Positions 1 to 9,960 are shown, numbered from the stretch's first letter. The stretch is DNA of 32,374 nt from Pseudomonas sp. PB106 (GCF_009764645.1 NZ_RWIM01000037.1:1-32374); one strand, 5' to 3'. Made by a program: numbers and translations. Notes: generated by a model not told the origin, from the letters alone.

Positions 1-58
1 CTTCGGCAGCTCCTACATGGGTACTCTGTAGGAGCTGCCGAAGGCTGCGATCTTTTGA
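1..58. repeat. REP-type inverted pair
   Basis: Two copies of the core (CGGCAGCTCCTAC and GTAGGAGCTGCCG) face each other across a short spacer. They are followed by GGCTGCGATCTTTTGAT. The left arm is cut by the window edge. The element lies just beyond the 3' end of the minus-strand copD, so it may act as a 3' hairpin. The same core recurs near 2046, 10345, 13965, 16085, 21568 and 32304. Confidence 0.85.
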
Positions 59-61
59 TTT

Positions 62-919
62 TCAGGTTGTGATCATCGGGGGCAGGGTGCCGAGCAGGGA
101 GACGGCGGCGACGGCGCCAATGCCAAGCAGCCATTCGACCATCACACTGCGCCTCAGCGCCTCCATCCGCTGTTCACAATCGTCAATCCGCAAACGGTTG
201 AACAGCGCCAGGCCAAGCATGCCCAACACGATCATTGCCTTGATCAACAGAATCAACGCAAACCCGCTGAACAGCGGTGTCGGCCACCACTGCCCGGTCA
301 GCACGCGGACGTTGATCAAACCGCTGACCAGCAGCCCCGCGACCAACGCATAACCGACGCCACTGAAGCGCCGCAGAACCATCGACACAGGTTCCGTTGG
401 CTGGCGCAGAATCATCACCAGCAACAACAATCCGCCGAGCCATGCGGCCACGCAGGTCAGATGAACGATCTGGTTGAGAATCAGCAATTGCCCGCTCAAA
501 CCATCGAGCATCGCGCCATGCCCGACCGGGGCCAGCGTCGCCAGCAGCAGGGCGCTCAAGCCCAGCCGCAATGGCAGGCTTGAGCGCCATGGGCTGAACA
601 ACAAGGCCAACAGCGCCGCGTTGACCAGCAAATGCCAGCGCCAGACCTGACCGAAAAATGTGTTGCCCAAGACCAGCGCCACGGTGTCGGGATCAAACGC
701 GGCGGCAGCGGAACCGGCCATGCTCGCGGTAATCAACAACGCCCAGGCAACCCCGCTGACCAGCGCAATCGCGGTCAGCCAGCGCGCCAGTCGCGCCACG
801 TGCCGGTCGACTTGCAGCGCTTCATCCTTGAGCAGCAAAGGCCTGAACAGCCAGGCCCCGAACAGCATCAACACCACGATGAAATGCACAAAGCGGCACA
901 GCACCAGCGCTTCACTCAT
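62..919 (-). CDS. copD: Copper resistance protein CopD, inner-membrane copper transporter
   Basis: This 285-residue protein is almost entirely hydrophobic, with about eight predicted transmembrane segments. It matches the CopD family, which moves copper across the inner membrane in partnership with periplasmic CopC. It opens with a membrane helix containing CRFVHFIVVLMLFGAWLF, and its histidines lie in or near helices (for example HFIVV, WHLL, GHGAML, IVHLTCVAAWLGG), as expected for copper coordination. The start ATG lies only 3 nt after the copC stop codon, so the two genes are translationally coupled with copC first. The length is normal for short CopD proteins. No copRS regulator or copAB pair is next to it, so this is a stand-alone copCD module. 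Assignment rests on topology and the copC partner. Confidence 0.88.
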   Translation of the reverse strand: MSEALVLCRFVHFIVVLMLFGAWLFRPLLLKDEALQVDRHVARLARWLTAIALVSGVAWALLITASMAGSAAAAFDPDTVALVLGNTFFGQVWRWHLLVNAALLALLFSPWRSSLPLRLGLSALLLATLAPVGHGAMLDGLSGQLLILNQIVHLTCVAAWLGGLLLLVMILRQPTEPVSMVLRRFSGVGYALVAGLLVSGLINVRVLTGQWWPTPLFSGFALILLIKAMIVLGMLGLALFNRLRIDDCEQRMEALRRSVMVEWLLGIGAVAAVSLLGTLPPMITT

Positions 920-922
920 GAA

Positions 923-1285
923 TTACTGGCCAACCTTGAACTGATAAGCACCTTCACTCTTGTGCGTGTCGACCGACACCGCGTGCCATTCGACCTTGTA
1001 CTCGCCAGCGGTCAGCGGCGCGGCGGGGGTAACGATGAGAATCTTCTTGTCGCCTTCGGTGGTCAGTGCCTTGACGGCTACCGGAGCGCCATCCTTGGTC
1101 AACGTGACTTTGGTGAAACTGGCTTCAACGCCTTCGGAAAAGGTCAGGCGCAAATCGGCCGGGGCAGCGACGGTGCTGTCGGCGGCCGGGGTCTGGCTTT
1201 TCAGGTGGGCGTGCGCGAATACCGAGGATGCGGCGAACAGCGAAGCGAGCAGGGCAGTGGTGGTCATGACGTTCTTGAACAGCAT
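923..1285 (-). CDS. copC: Periplasmic copper-binding protein CopC
   Basis: This 120-residue protein has a clear Sec signal peptide (hydrophobic stretch ALLASLFAASSVFA). Predicted cleavage gives a mature N-terminus beginning HAHLKSQTPAAD. In CopC proteins this first histidine forms the copper 'histidine brace'. The C-terminal VDTHKSEGAYQFKVG corresponds to the conserved D-x-H motif of the Cu(II) site. Residues 20-120 form the small beta-barrel CopC domain. The ATG at 1285 was chosen because AGAGGT lies about 8 nt upstream and it places the signal peptide at the N-terminus. A start 45 nt further upstream would add a non-signal extension. No methionine-rich Cu(I) loop is obvious, so it probably binds only Cu(II). 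It is the first gene of the copCD pair. Confidence 0.92.
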   Translation of the reverse strand: MLFKNVMTTTALLASLFAASSVFAHAHLKSQTPAADSTVAAPADLRLTFSEGVEASFTKVTLTKDGAPVAVKALTTEGDKKILIVTPAAPLTAGEYKVEWHAVSVDTHKSEGAYQFKVGQ

Positions 1286-1397
1286 CGCGGATACCTCTGA
1301 GGCAGGATCGAAAAACGTCAGTTTAGCCATCCGCCCGCCTCAGTACGAAGTTTTGTTTACAGCGTTCGCCCGCGCACCAGAGCGGATGCTAGTCTTG

Positions 1398-1409
1398 AAC
1401 AACGTTGTT
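1398..1409. promoter_or_regulatory. Perfect 12-bp palindrome upstream of the TetR gene
   Basis: AACAACGTTGTT is a perfect palindrome ending 14 bp before the ATG of the TetR-family gene, next to its ribosome-binding site (GGGAG). TetR-family regulators commonly bind short palindromes over their own promoters, so this is a candidate autoregulatory operator. It does not match the palindromes in the hydA/transporter region. The assignment is inferred. Confidence 0.35.
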
Positions 1410-1423
1410 GTCAGGGAGCCCAC

Positions 1424-2044
1424 ATGGGCAATCACAAGATCGAGATTCGTCGCAGTAACGTCGAGAAAATCCTCTTGGCGGCGGAGAAAGTCTTCGCCGA
1501 AAAAGGCTTCGGTGGCACCGCCATGGCCGATATCGCCGCCGAGGTGCAGTTGCCGCGCTCCAATCTGCATTACTACTTCAGCACCAAGAGCGAGCTGTAC
1601 AGCGCGGTGCTGTTCGACCTGCTGGAAGTGTGGAAGCAGGACGCGCTGTGCTTCGAGATGTTCGACGACCCGCGCGTGGTGTTGAGCAGCTACATCCGCG
1701 CCAAGATGAATCACTCGCGCAGTCGCCCGTATGGTTCGAAAGTCTGGGCCAACGAAATCATCCACGGCGCGCCGACGTTGGGCGAGGCGCTGGATCTCAG
1801 CCTGTACGACTGGGCGAAAATGAAGGAAGCGAAGATTCGCCAGTGGGTCGAGGACAAGCGCATTCTGCCGGTGGAACCGTCGAGCCTGCTGTACATGATC
1901 TGGGCGTCGACGCAGCACTATGCCGACTTTGATCATCAGGTGAATATCCTCAATGAACATCAGCCGTTGTCGGACATGCAGTTCGAGCGGGCGGTGCAGA
2001 CGGTGACCAGTGTGATCCTGCGCGGGATCGGGTTGGAGCCCTAA
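1424..2044 (+). CDS. TetR-family transcriptional regulator, RutR-like
   Basis: This 206-residue regulator has an N-terminal TetR helix-turn-helix at about residues 14-62 (ILLAAEKVFAEKGFGGTAMA, then NLHYYFSTKSEL). It has a longer all-helical C-terminal ligand domain of the RutR type. RutR in E. coli senses uracil and thymine and controls pyrimidine use. This gene is convergent with preA and adjoins the reductive pyrimidine degradation genes, so a pyrimidine-responsive repressor is the most likely role. The ATG at 1424 is preceded by GGGAG at suitable spacing and by a perfect palindrome. The family is clear. The ligand and targets are inferred from the neighbours, because many TetR proteins look alike at this level. 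Confidence 0.85.
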   Translation: MGNHKIEIRRSNVEKILLAAEKVFAEKGFGGTAMADIAAEVQLPRSNLHYYFSTKSELYSAVLFDLLEVWKQDALCFEMFDDPRVVLSSYIRAKMNHSRSRPYGSKVWANEIIHGAPTLGEALDLSLYDWAKMKEAKIRQWVEDKRILPVEPSSLLYMIWASTQHYADFDHQVNILNEHQPLSDMQFERAVQTVTSVILRGIGLEP

Positions 2045-2045
2045 G

Positions 2046-2078
2046 TCAAAAGATCGCAGCCTGCGGCAGCTCCTACAT
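2046..2078. repeat. Single REP arm
   Basis: A lone copy of the AGATCGCAGCC...GGCAGCTCCTAC core, with one variant base (CTGCGG instead of CTTCGG). It starts two bases after the TetR stop codon and runs directly into the larger GTTCCCACGC repeat. Confidence 0.8.
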
Positions 2079-2183
2079 GATCGTTCCCACGCTCTGCGTG
2101 GGAATGCCTCTAGGGACGCTCCGCGTTCCAATGGGACGCAGAGCGTCCCGGGCTGCATTCCCACGCAGAGCGTGGGAACGATC
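2079..2183. repeat. GTTCCCACGC multi-hairpin repeat, copy 1
   Basis: The ends are inverted copies (GATCGTTCCCACGC and GCGTGGGAACGATC). The left end folds on itself (CCCACGC/GCGTGGG), and an inner GGGACGC/GCGTCCC dyad is nested inside. Similar copies occur at 8546-8648 and 21469-21571. It fills the gap between the convergent TetR gene and preA, ending two bases beyond the preA stop, and could terminate both transcripts. Confidence 0.85.
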
Positions 2184-2185
2184 AG

Positions 2186-3460
2186 TCAAACCGCAACATG
2201 GTAGGGATTGCGCGGATCATGATTCCAATCGAGAAACGGCTTGCCCGTTTCCATCGGCACCATCTCGATGCAATCCGCCACCGGGCAGGTGATCTGGCAC
2301 AGATTGCAGCCCACACATTCCTCATCGATCACTTCATATTTATGCGTGCCGTCCGCCTGCTTGAGGCTGCCGATCGCCTGATGTGACGTGTCCTCGCAAG
2401 CAATGTGGCAACGCCCGCAACCGATGCACGCCTCCTGGTCAATCTTGGCAATGACTTGATAGTTGATGTCGAGGTACTTCCAGTCGGTGGTGTTGCCCAC
2501 CGCACGCCCGGAAAACTCACTGATGGTGGCGTAACCCTGACTGTCCATCCACCTCGACAGACCGTCCTTCATTTCCTCGACAATGCGGAAACCATGCAGC
2601 ATCGCCGCCGTGCACACCTGCACCGCGCCGCTGCCGAGGGCCATGAATTCCGCCGCGTCACGCCAACTGCCAATGCCGCCAATCCCGCAGATCGGCAAGC
2701 CCTGGGTTTCTGGATCGCGGGCGATTTCGGCAACCATGTTCAGCGCAATCGGCTTCACCGCCGAGCCGCAGTAACCGCCGTGGGTGCTTTTGCTGCCGAC
2801 GGTGGGCAGGGCGACCATGTGCTCCAGATCGACACTGGTGATCGAGTTGATCGTATTGATCAGCGACACCGCATCGGCGCCACCGCGATGGGCGGCGCGA
2901 GCGGCGACGCGGATGTCAGTGATGTTCGGCGTCAGTTTGACGATCACCGGCAGCGAGCAATAAGTCTTGCACCAGCGCGTCACCTGCTCGACGTACTCCG
3001 GCACCTGTCCGACCGCCGCGCCCATGCCGCGCTCCGGCATGCCGTGGGGGCAGCCGAAGTTCAGCTCGATACCGTCAGCACCGGTGGCTTCCACCAGCGG
3101 CAGAATGTGTTTCCACGACTCCTCGACGCACGGCACCATCAGCGAAACGATCAGCGCGCGATCCGGCCAGTCCTTCTTTACCTGAGTGATTTCACGCAGG
3201 TTGATTTCCAGCGAACGGTCGGTGATCAGTTCAATGTTGTTGATGCCCAGCACTTCACGGTTGTTGCCGTAGTGCGCCGAGTAACGCGACGAAACGTTGA
3301 CCGCCGCCGGATCTTCGCCGAGGGTTTTCCAGACCACGCCACCCCAGCCCGCCTCGAAAGCACGGACGACGTTGTAGGCTTTGTCGGTCGGTGGCGCAGA
3401 GGCCAGCCAGAACGGATTCGGCGCTTTGATGCCAGCGAAGACTATCGAGAGATCGGCCAT
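2186..3460 (-). CDS. preA: NAD-dependent dihydropyrimidine dehydrogenase, catalytic subunit
   Basis: This 424-residue cytoplasmic subunit reduces uracil or thymine to the 5,6-dihydro form, the first step of reductive pyrimidine breakdown. Residues about 1-330 are a dihydroorotate-dehydrogenase-like FMN barrel. NFGCPHGMPERGMGAA contains the active-site cysteine (Cys137, equivalent to Cys671 of mammalian DPD). The C-terminal 90 residues are a two-cluster ferredoxin domain with C-x2-C-x2-C-x3-C motifs at 345-355 and 382-392. The start codon directly follows the stop of preT (TAA-ATG), so the subunits are translationally coupled in the order preT-preA. Pseudomonas papers also use the name pydA. 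Both Fe-S motifs and the catalytic loop are intact. Confidence 0.95.
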   Translation of the reverse strand: MADLSIVFAGIKAPNPFWLASAPPTDKAYNVVRAFEAGWGGVVWKTLGEDPAAVNVSSRYSAHYGNNREVLGINNIELITDRSLEINLREITQVKKDWPDRALIVSLMVPCVEESWKHILPLVEATGADGIELNFGCPHGMPERGMGAAVGQVPEYVEQVTRWCKTYCSLPVIVKLTPNITDIRVAARAAHRGGADAVSLINTINSITSVDLEHMVALPTVGSKSTHGGYCGSAVKPIALNMVAEIARDPETQGLPICGIGGIGSWRDAAEFMALGSGAVQVCTAAMLHGFRIVEEMKDGLSRWMDSQGYATISEFSGRAVGNTTDWKYLDINYQVIAKIDQEACIGCGRCHIACEDTSHQAIGSLKQADGTHKYEVIDEECVGCNLCQITCPVADCIEMVPMETGKPFLDWNHDPRNPYHVAV

Positions 3461-4828
3461 TTACGCAGCCTCCACGTTGAGCATCAGTTGCGCGTTGATC
3501 GCCTCGGCGGCGAGTTTGCCGTGCTGCACGGCTTGCACGGTGAGGTCTTGGTCGAGACTGGTGCAATCGCCGCCGGCATACACACCGGGAATGCTGGTGC
3601 GCAGGTTTTCATCGACCTGAATGCGTTCGCCCTGACGCTTGAGTTCACGGGCCAGCGGGTCGGCGAGTGCACTGCCGTCGAAGGCCTGGCCGATGGCTTT
3701 GAAGATGGCATCAGCGGCCAGTTCGAAGGTTTCACCGGTGGTTTGCAGACGACCGTCGACCAGATCGGTGCGGGCGAAACGCATGCCGCGCACGTGGCCT
3801 TGATCGTCGAGCAGCACTTCTTCCGGTTGCGCCCAGGTCAGCAGGCGCACCTGATTGGCTTTGGCAATGTCCTGTTCGTGGCCGGTGGCGCCCATGTCGG
3901 CGGCGCCACGGCGATACACCAGATTGACATCGCGAGCACCGAGGCGTGCCATTTGCACGGCCATGTCGATCGCCGTGTTGCCGGCGCCGAGGACGATGCA
4001 GCGCTCGGCCAGCGGCAGTTGCGTGAGGTCATCGGCCTGACGCAGTTCGCGGATGTAATCGGTGGCCGCGAGCAGGCCCGGTGCATCTTCGTGGGCCAGG
4101 CCGAGTTGTTTGCTGGCGTTGAGACCGAGGCCGAGGAACACCGCGTCAAACTGATGATGCAGTTCGCTGAGGGTCAGATTCTCGCCGAGTTTCTGCCCGT
4201 GACGAATCTCGATGCCGCCGATTTGCAGGAGGAAATCCAGCTCCTTCTGCGCGTAGTCGTCGACCAGTTTGTACTTGGCAATTCCGTATTCGTTGAGGCC
4301 GCCAGCCTTCTCCCGCGCTTCGAAAATCACCACGTCATGACCGTGCATGGCGCTGCGATGCGCGCAGGACAACCCGGCCGGCCCGGCACCGACCACAGCA
4401 ATGCGTTTGCCGGTGGCGGCGGCGCGCTGGAACGGGTGCTCGCTGAAGTGCGCGTTGTCGACGGCGTAGCGTTGCAGCAGGCCGATCAGCACTGGCGCAC
4501 ATTCGTGGGCGTTGTTGCGCACGCAGGCTTGCTGACAAAGGATTTCGGTCGGACAGACCCGTGCGCAACTGCCACCGAGGATGTTCGCCGAAAGAATTTT
4601 CTGCGCGGCGCCGGGCACGTTGTCCTGATGGATATTGCGGATGAACGAAGGGATATCGATCTCGCTCGGGCACGCATTCACGCACGGCGCGTCGTAGCAA
4701 TACAGGCAGCGCGAGGCTTCCAGATGTGCCTGGCGGTCATTGAGCGGCGGCGCCAGATCGGTGAAATGCCCGGCGAGGGCGGCCGCGCTTTCGTGCGGGT
4801 GGGGGAGATGGTTCAGGGTCTCGATCAC
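3461..4828 (-). CDS. preT: Dihydropyrimidine dehydrogenase, NAD-binding subunit
   Basis: This 455-residue subunit passes electrons from NAD(P)H through FAD and Fe-S clusters to PreA. Residues about 30-120 are the cysteine-rich DPD/glutamate-synthase-type Fe-S region (CLYCYDAPCVNACP, GGSCARVCP, CQQAC). A Rossmann FAD motif follows (AVVGAGPAGLSCA), then a NAD motif (VLGAGNTAIDMAVQMARLGA) and the terminal FAD motif GVYAGGDC. I chose the GTG at 4828 because GAGG lies 10 nt upstream and the family begins near this point. An in-frame ATG 96 nt further upstream would run into a REP-containing leader. E. coli PreT is about 412 residues, so this one has a longer N-terminus, as in other pseudomonads (pydX). 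It sits downstream of hydA with a 162-bp gap. Confidence 0.93.
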   Translation of the reverse strand: MIETLNHLPHPHESAAALAGHFTDLAPPLNDRQAHLEASRCLYCYDAPCVNACPSEIDIPSFIRNIHQDNVPGAAQKILSANILGGSCARVCPTEILCQQACVRNNAHECAPVLIGLLQRYAVDNAHFSEHPFQRAAATGKRIAVVGAGPAGLSCAHRSAMHGHDVVIFEAREKAGGLNEYGIAKYKLVDDYAQKELDFLLQIGGIEIRHGQKLGENLTLSELHHQFDAVFLGLGLNASKQLGLAHEDAPGLLAATDYIRELRQADDLTQLPLAERCIVLGAGNTAIDMAVQMARLGARDVNLVYRRGAADMGATGHEQDIAKANQVRLLTWAQPEEVLLDDQGHVRGMRFARTDLVDGRLQTTGETFELAADAIFKAIGQAFDGSALADPLARELKRQGERIQVDENLRTSIPGVYAGGDCTSLDQDLTVQAVQHGKLAAEAINAQLMLNVEAA

Positions 4829-4895
4829 GGTTTTTTGCCTCGGTTTTTGAGGTTCTCTGCCTCTGATGGGCAGTGGGTTTTGTGTCGTTCGGGAT

Positions 4896-4979
4896 GGCCT
4901 CATCGCTGGCAAGCCAGCTCCCACAGGGATCTATGGTGTTCACAAAACCTTGTGGGAGCTGGCTTGCCAGCGATAGGCC
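4896..4979. repeat. REP-type inverted pair between hydA and preT
   Basis: Long inverted arms (GCTGGCAAGCCAGCTCCCAC and GTGGGAGCTGGCTTGCCAGC) are separated by about 25 bp. This is a different REP class from the GGAGCTGCCGAAGG type. It lies inside the presumed hydA-preT-preA transcript, where it could form a stable hairpin that stops exonucleases or partly terminates. Confidence 0.85.
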
Positions 4980-4990
4980 GAAGGCCGCTA

Positions 4991-6529
<1,539 letters not shown>

Positions 6530-6622
6530 GAAGCTAGTCGCAGATTTGGAATAGATCAAGAATATTTTTTATAAGCTTATGACTGTTTTAAGTGGTTGAA
6601 AAATAATGATAAAAATCGAAAA

Positions 6623-6654
6623 TCACCAAAATGGTGAGGCCGTTCACCATTTTG
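6623..6654. promoter_or_regulatory. Nested palindromes, candidate operator in the hydA/transporter region
   Basis: TCACCAAAATGGTGA (6623-6637) is a perfect palindrome with 6-bp arms around AAA. The half-site TCACCA recurs at 6644. A wider perfect inverted repeat, CAAAATGGTGA and TCACCATTTTG (6627-6654, 6-bp spacer), overlaps it. The shape loosely resembles the E. coli RutR site (TTGACCA-N2-TGGTCAA) in having an ACCA/TGGT core, which fits the RutR-like gene at 1424. The binding protein is inferred. Confidence 0.5.
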
Positions 6655-7055
6655 ACGCACTTGACAGGATGGAAATATGAGCAAGATTTTGTATGTGAAA
6701 TCAGCCGCTTGAAGTTGAGCTGCAGCGGCGCGCTCACAATGAAAATAAATAGCGTGCACCAGTTTGAGTCCTGTCTGTTCGGACAACTTGCCAAGTGTTT
6801 AGCCTGAGCACCCAGACAAGTTTCCGCGAACTCAACCGGTGAATAATTAAAAATGATGAATATCAGAAAGTTGCAAAGCGTTTAACGCTCGGCCCGATGC
6901 GCAAGCGGGGCACTCGGCACGTTTATTGATGCCGCCGCTGACACCGTGGCCGGTGCACGAAAGTTGTCAGTTCCTCCGGCCATCGTCCGGTTTGCACCTG
7001 CGTGTGCCAGCCGCCTGATGAGCAAAAAAATAATCAGAAGAACAGTGGAGCGGCC

Positions 7056-8540
7056 ATGCAACAGAACAGATCGCAAGTGACCGAGCGCGACGGCTTGTTC
7101 GAACTCGAAGCCGGCAGCGACGTCCTCGACAGTCCCCGTTACAACCACGACATGGCACCGACCAAGGTGCACGAACGAACCTGGAACAAATGGCACATCA
7201 CCGCGCTGTGGGTCGGCATGTCGATCTGCGTGCCGACTTACACCCTCGGCGGCGTGCTGACGGCGTACTTCGGTTTGAGCGTTGGCGAAGCGCTGCTGGC
7301 GATTCTGTTCGCCAACATCATTGTGCTGATTCCGCTGACGCTCAACGCATTCCCTGGCACCAAGTACGGCATTCCTTTTCCGGTGTTGCTGCGCTCATCG
7401 TTCGGGATTCTCGGCTCCAACGTACCGTGCCTGATCCGCGCGCTGGTGGCGTGTGGCTGGTTCGGCATTCAAACGATGTTCGGCGGGTTGGCGATTCACC
7501 TGTTTCTCGGCTCGGTGTTCGAGGGCTGGAAATCCCTCGGCGGCACCGGGGAGGTGATCGGCTTCATGGTGTTCTGGGCGTTGAACCTGTGGGTGGTCAT
7601 TCGCGGCGCCGAGTCGATCAAGTGGCTGGAAACGTTATCCGCGCCGTTGCTGGTGGCGGTCGGCATCGGCCTGCTGATGTGGGCGATGCCCAATGTGTCG
7701 ATGACCGAGTTGATGGCGATTCCGGCCAAACGCCCCGAAGGTGCCAGCGTCTACGGCTACTTTGCCGCCGGGCTGACGGCGATGGTCGGTTTCTGGGCCA
7801 CGCTGTCGCTGAACATTCCTGACTTCAGCCGCTATGCCAAAAGCCAGAAGGACCAGATTCTCGGGCAGATCATCGGCCTGCCGCTGACCATGTTCCTGTT
7901 CGCTGCGCTGGGCGTGGTGATGACGGCCGCCTCGGTGAAACTGGTCGGTGTCACGGTGTCCGATCCGGTGACGCTGATCGGCCATATCCAGAGCCCGGTG
8001 TGGGTCGCAGTGGCGATGGCGCTGATCATCATCGCCACGCTCTCGACCAACACCGCCGCGAACATTGTTTCGCCGACCAACGACTTTCAAAACATCGCCC
8101 CCAAGGTGATCAACCGCACCAAAGCGGTGTTGCTGACCGGGTTGGTCGGGCTGTTGCTGATGGGCCATGAGTTGCTGAAAAAGCTCGGCTGGATTGTTTC
8201 CGACGTGAGCCTGGAAAGCGTCTATTCCAACTGGTTACTCGGTTATTCGAGCCTGCTCGGGCCGATTGCCGGGATCATGGTCGTGGATTATTTCCTGATC
8301 AAGAAACAGCAACTGGATTTGACCGGTCTGTACCGCGATGACGTCTATCCAGCGTGGAACTGGGCTGGTTTTGTTGCGTTCGGTGTGCCGGTGGTGCTGA
8401 CCGTGATGTCGCTGGGCAGTGATGCGTTCAGCTGGTTTTACAGCTATGGCTGGTTCACTGGTTCGGCGTTGGGCGGGATTATTTATTACGGGTTGTGCGT
8501 GATGCGGGCGCAGCCTTCAGTCGTAAAAACAGCGGTGTAA
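7056..8540 (+). CDS. NCS1-family nucleobase:cation symporter
   Basis: This 494-residue inner-membrane transporter has about 12 transmembrane helices. The N-terminus carries the family pattern SPRYNHDMAP...RTWNKWHITALW, followed by VPTYTLGG. NCS1 proteins (Mhp1, allantoin and cytosine permeases) import nucleobases, hydantoins or allantoin with a cation. The location, divergent from hydA and upstream of the amidohydrolase, makes uracil, thymine, dihydrouracil or hydantoin the likely cargo. I chose the ATG at 7056 because GTGGAG lies just upstream. An in-frame start 54 nt earlier would add a poorly conserved polar extension. The exact substrate cannot be read from the sequence. Confidence 0.88.
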   Translation: MQQNRSQVTERDGLFELEAGSDVLDSPRYNHDMAPTKVHERTWNKWHITALWVGMSICVPTYTLGGVLTAYFGLSVGEALLAILFANIIVLIPLTLNAFPGTKYGIPFPVLLRSSFGILGSNVPCLIRALVACGWFGIQTMFGGLAIHLFLGSVFEGWKSLGGTGEVIGFMVFWALNLWVVIRGAESIKWLETLSAPLLVAVGIGLLMWAMPNVSMTELMAIPAKRPEGASVYGYFAAGLTAMVGFWATLSLNIPDFSRYAKSQKDQILGQIIGLPLTMFLFAALGVVMTAASVKLVGVTVSDPVTLIGHIQSPVWVAVAMALIIIATLSTNTAANIVSPTNDFQNIAPKVINRTKAVLLTGLVGLLLMGHELLKKLGWIVSDVSLESVYSNWLLGYSSLLGPIAGIMVVDYFLIKKQQLDLTGLYRDDVYPAWNWAGFVAFGVPVVLTVMSLGSDAFSWFYSYGWFTGSALGGIIYYGLCVMRAQPSVVKTAV

Positions 8541-8545
8541 CTCAT

Positions 8546-8648
8546 GATCGTTCCCACGCTCTGCGTGGGAATGCAGCCCGGGACGCTCTGCGTCCTAACA
8601 GCGGACGCAGAGCGTCCATGGATGAGTTCCCACGCAGAGCGTGGGAAC
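8546..8648. repeat. GTTCCCACGC multi-hairpin repeat, copy 2
   Basis: Same architecture as the copies at 2079 and 21469: outer GTTCCCACGC/GCGTGGGAAC ends, a left-end self-hairpin and an inner GGACGC/GCGTCC dyad. It starts five bases after the NCS1 stop and ends about 30 bp before the hydrolase start, so it lies inside the presumed two-gene transcript. Confidence 0.85.
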
Positions 8649-8676
8649 TATCGGCATCAACACTGAGGAGATCCCC

Positions 8677-9960
8677 ATGAACGCAGCCGTAGACGTTCTG
8701 CAATCGACCCATCAGCACATCAACCGCGATCGCCTGTGGGCGTCGCTCATGGAACTGGCCAAGCTCGGCGCCACGGTCAAGGGCGGGGTCTGTCGCCTGG
8801 CCCTGACTGACCTTGACCGTCAGGCCCGCGACCTGTTCGTGCAATGGTGCAAGGACGCCGGATGCAGCGTCACGGTCGATGAAGTCGGCAACATCTTTGC
8901 CCGTCGCCCGGGGCGCAATCCCGACCTGCCGCCAGTGATGACCGGCAGCCACATCGACACCCAACCCACCGGCGGCAAGTTCGACGGCTGCTTCGGTGTA
9001 CTCGCTGGCGTCGAAGTCCTGCGCACCCTTAACGACCTTAAAGTGGAAACCGAAGCGCCGCTGGAAGTGGTGGTCTGGACCAACGAAGAAGGCTCGCGCT
9101 TCGCCCCGTGCATGATGGGCTCCGGCGTGTTCGCCGAGAAATTTACCCTCGAAGAAACCCTCGCCAAAGTCGATGCCGAGGGCATCACGGTCGGCGAAGC
9201 ACTGAATGCCATCGGCTACGCCGGCTCGCGCAAGGTCAGTGGGCACAAGGTCGGTGCCTACTTCGAAGCGCACATTGAACAAGGCCCGATCCTTGAAGAC
9301 GAACAGAAAACCATCGGCGTGGTGCTCGGCGCGCTGGGGCAGAAATGGTTCGACCTGAAACTGCGCGGTGTCGAAGCCCACGCCGGCCCGACCCCGATGC
9401 ACTTGCGTAAAGATGCCTTGGTCGGCGCCTCGGTGATCGTCGGCGCCGTCAACCGTGCCGCCCTCGGACACCAACCTCACGCCTGCGGCACCGTCGGCTG
9501 CCTGCAGGCCTATCCCGGCTCGCGCAACGTCATTCCCGGCGAAGTGCGCATGACCCTCGATTTCCGTCATCTGGAACCGGCACGGCTGGACTCGATGATC
9601 GCCGAGGTGAAGCAAGTCATCGAAGCCACCTGCGAAGAACATGGCCTCACTTACGAACTGACACCCACCGCTGACTTCCCGCCGCTGTACTTCGAAAAGG
9701 GCTGCGTGGAAGCGGTGCGCGGCGCGGCAAAAGGTTTGGGCCTGTCGCACATGGACATCGTCAGCGGCGCCGGTCACGACGCGATTTTCCTTGCCGAACT
9801 TGGTCCGGCGGGAATGATTTTCGTGCCCTGTGAGGGCGGCATCAGCCATAACGAAATCGAAAACGCCGCGCCGGAAGATCTGGCGGCGGGGTGTGCGGTG
9901 TTGTTGCGGGCGATGCTGGCGGCGTCGGCAGCGGTGGCGACCGGACAGCGTGCTGCCTGA
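8677..9960 (+). CDS. pydC: Zn-dependent M20-family amidohydrolase, likely N-carbamoyl-beta-alanine amidohydrolase
   Basis: This 427-residue enzyme should hydrolyse N-carbamoyl-beta-alanine to beta-alanine, CO2 and NH3, the third pathway step. It shows the M20/HyuC-type metal ligands in order: TGSHIDTQ, GKFDGCFGVLAG, WTNEEGSRF, FEAHIEQGP and GISHNEIE. The dimerisation-domain motif HAGPTPMHLRKDAL carries the conserved substrate-binding His/Arg region. The ATG at 8677 has GAGGAG 7 nt upstream. The gene lies 136 nt after the transporter, with a hairpin repeat between. Relatives include hyuC/amaB N-carbamoyl-L-amino-acid hydrolases and allantoate amidohydrolase. The preA-preT-hydA neighbours are what favour beta-ureidopropionase here. 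Confidence 0.88.
   Translation: MNAAVDVLQSTHQHINRDRLWASLMELAKLGATVKGGVCRLALTDLDRQARDLFVQWCKDAGCSVTVDEVGNIFARRPGRNPDLPPVMTGSHIDTQPTGGKFDGCFGVLAGVEVLRTLNDLKVETEAPLEVVVWTNEEGSRFAPCMMGSGVFAEKFTLEETLAKVDAEGITVGEALNAIGYAGSRKVSGHKVGAYFEAHIEQGPILEDEQKTIGVVLGALGQKWFDLKLRGVEAHAGPTPMHLRKDALVGASVIVGAVNRAALGHQPHACGTVGCLQAYPGSRNVIPGEVRMTLDFRHLEPARLDSMIAEVKQVIEATCEEHGLTYELTPTADFPPLYFEKGCVEAVRGAAKGLGLSHMDIVSGAGHDAIFLAELGPAGMIFVPCEGGISHNEIENAAPEDLAAGCAVLLRAMLAASAAVATGQRAA

Noticed and set aside
6661..6690. TTGACA as a -35 element for the NCS1 gene
   Set aside because: No recognisable -10 hexamer lies 16-18 bp downstream (AGATTT at best), so I did not call a promoter.
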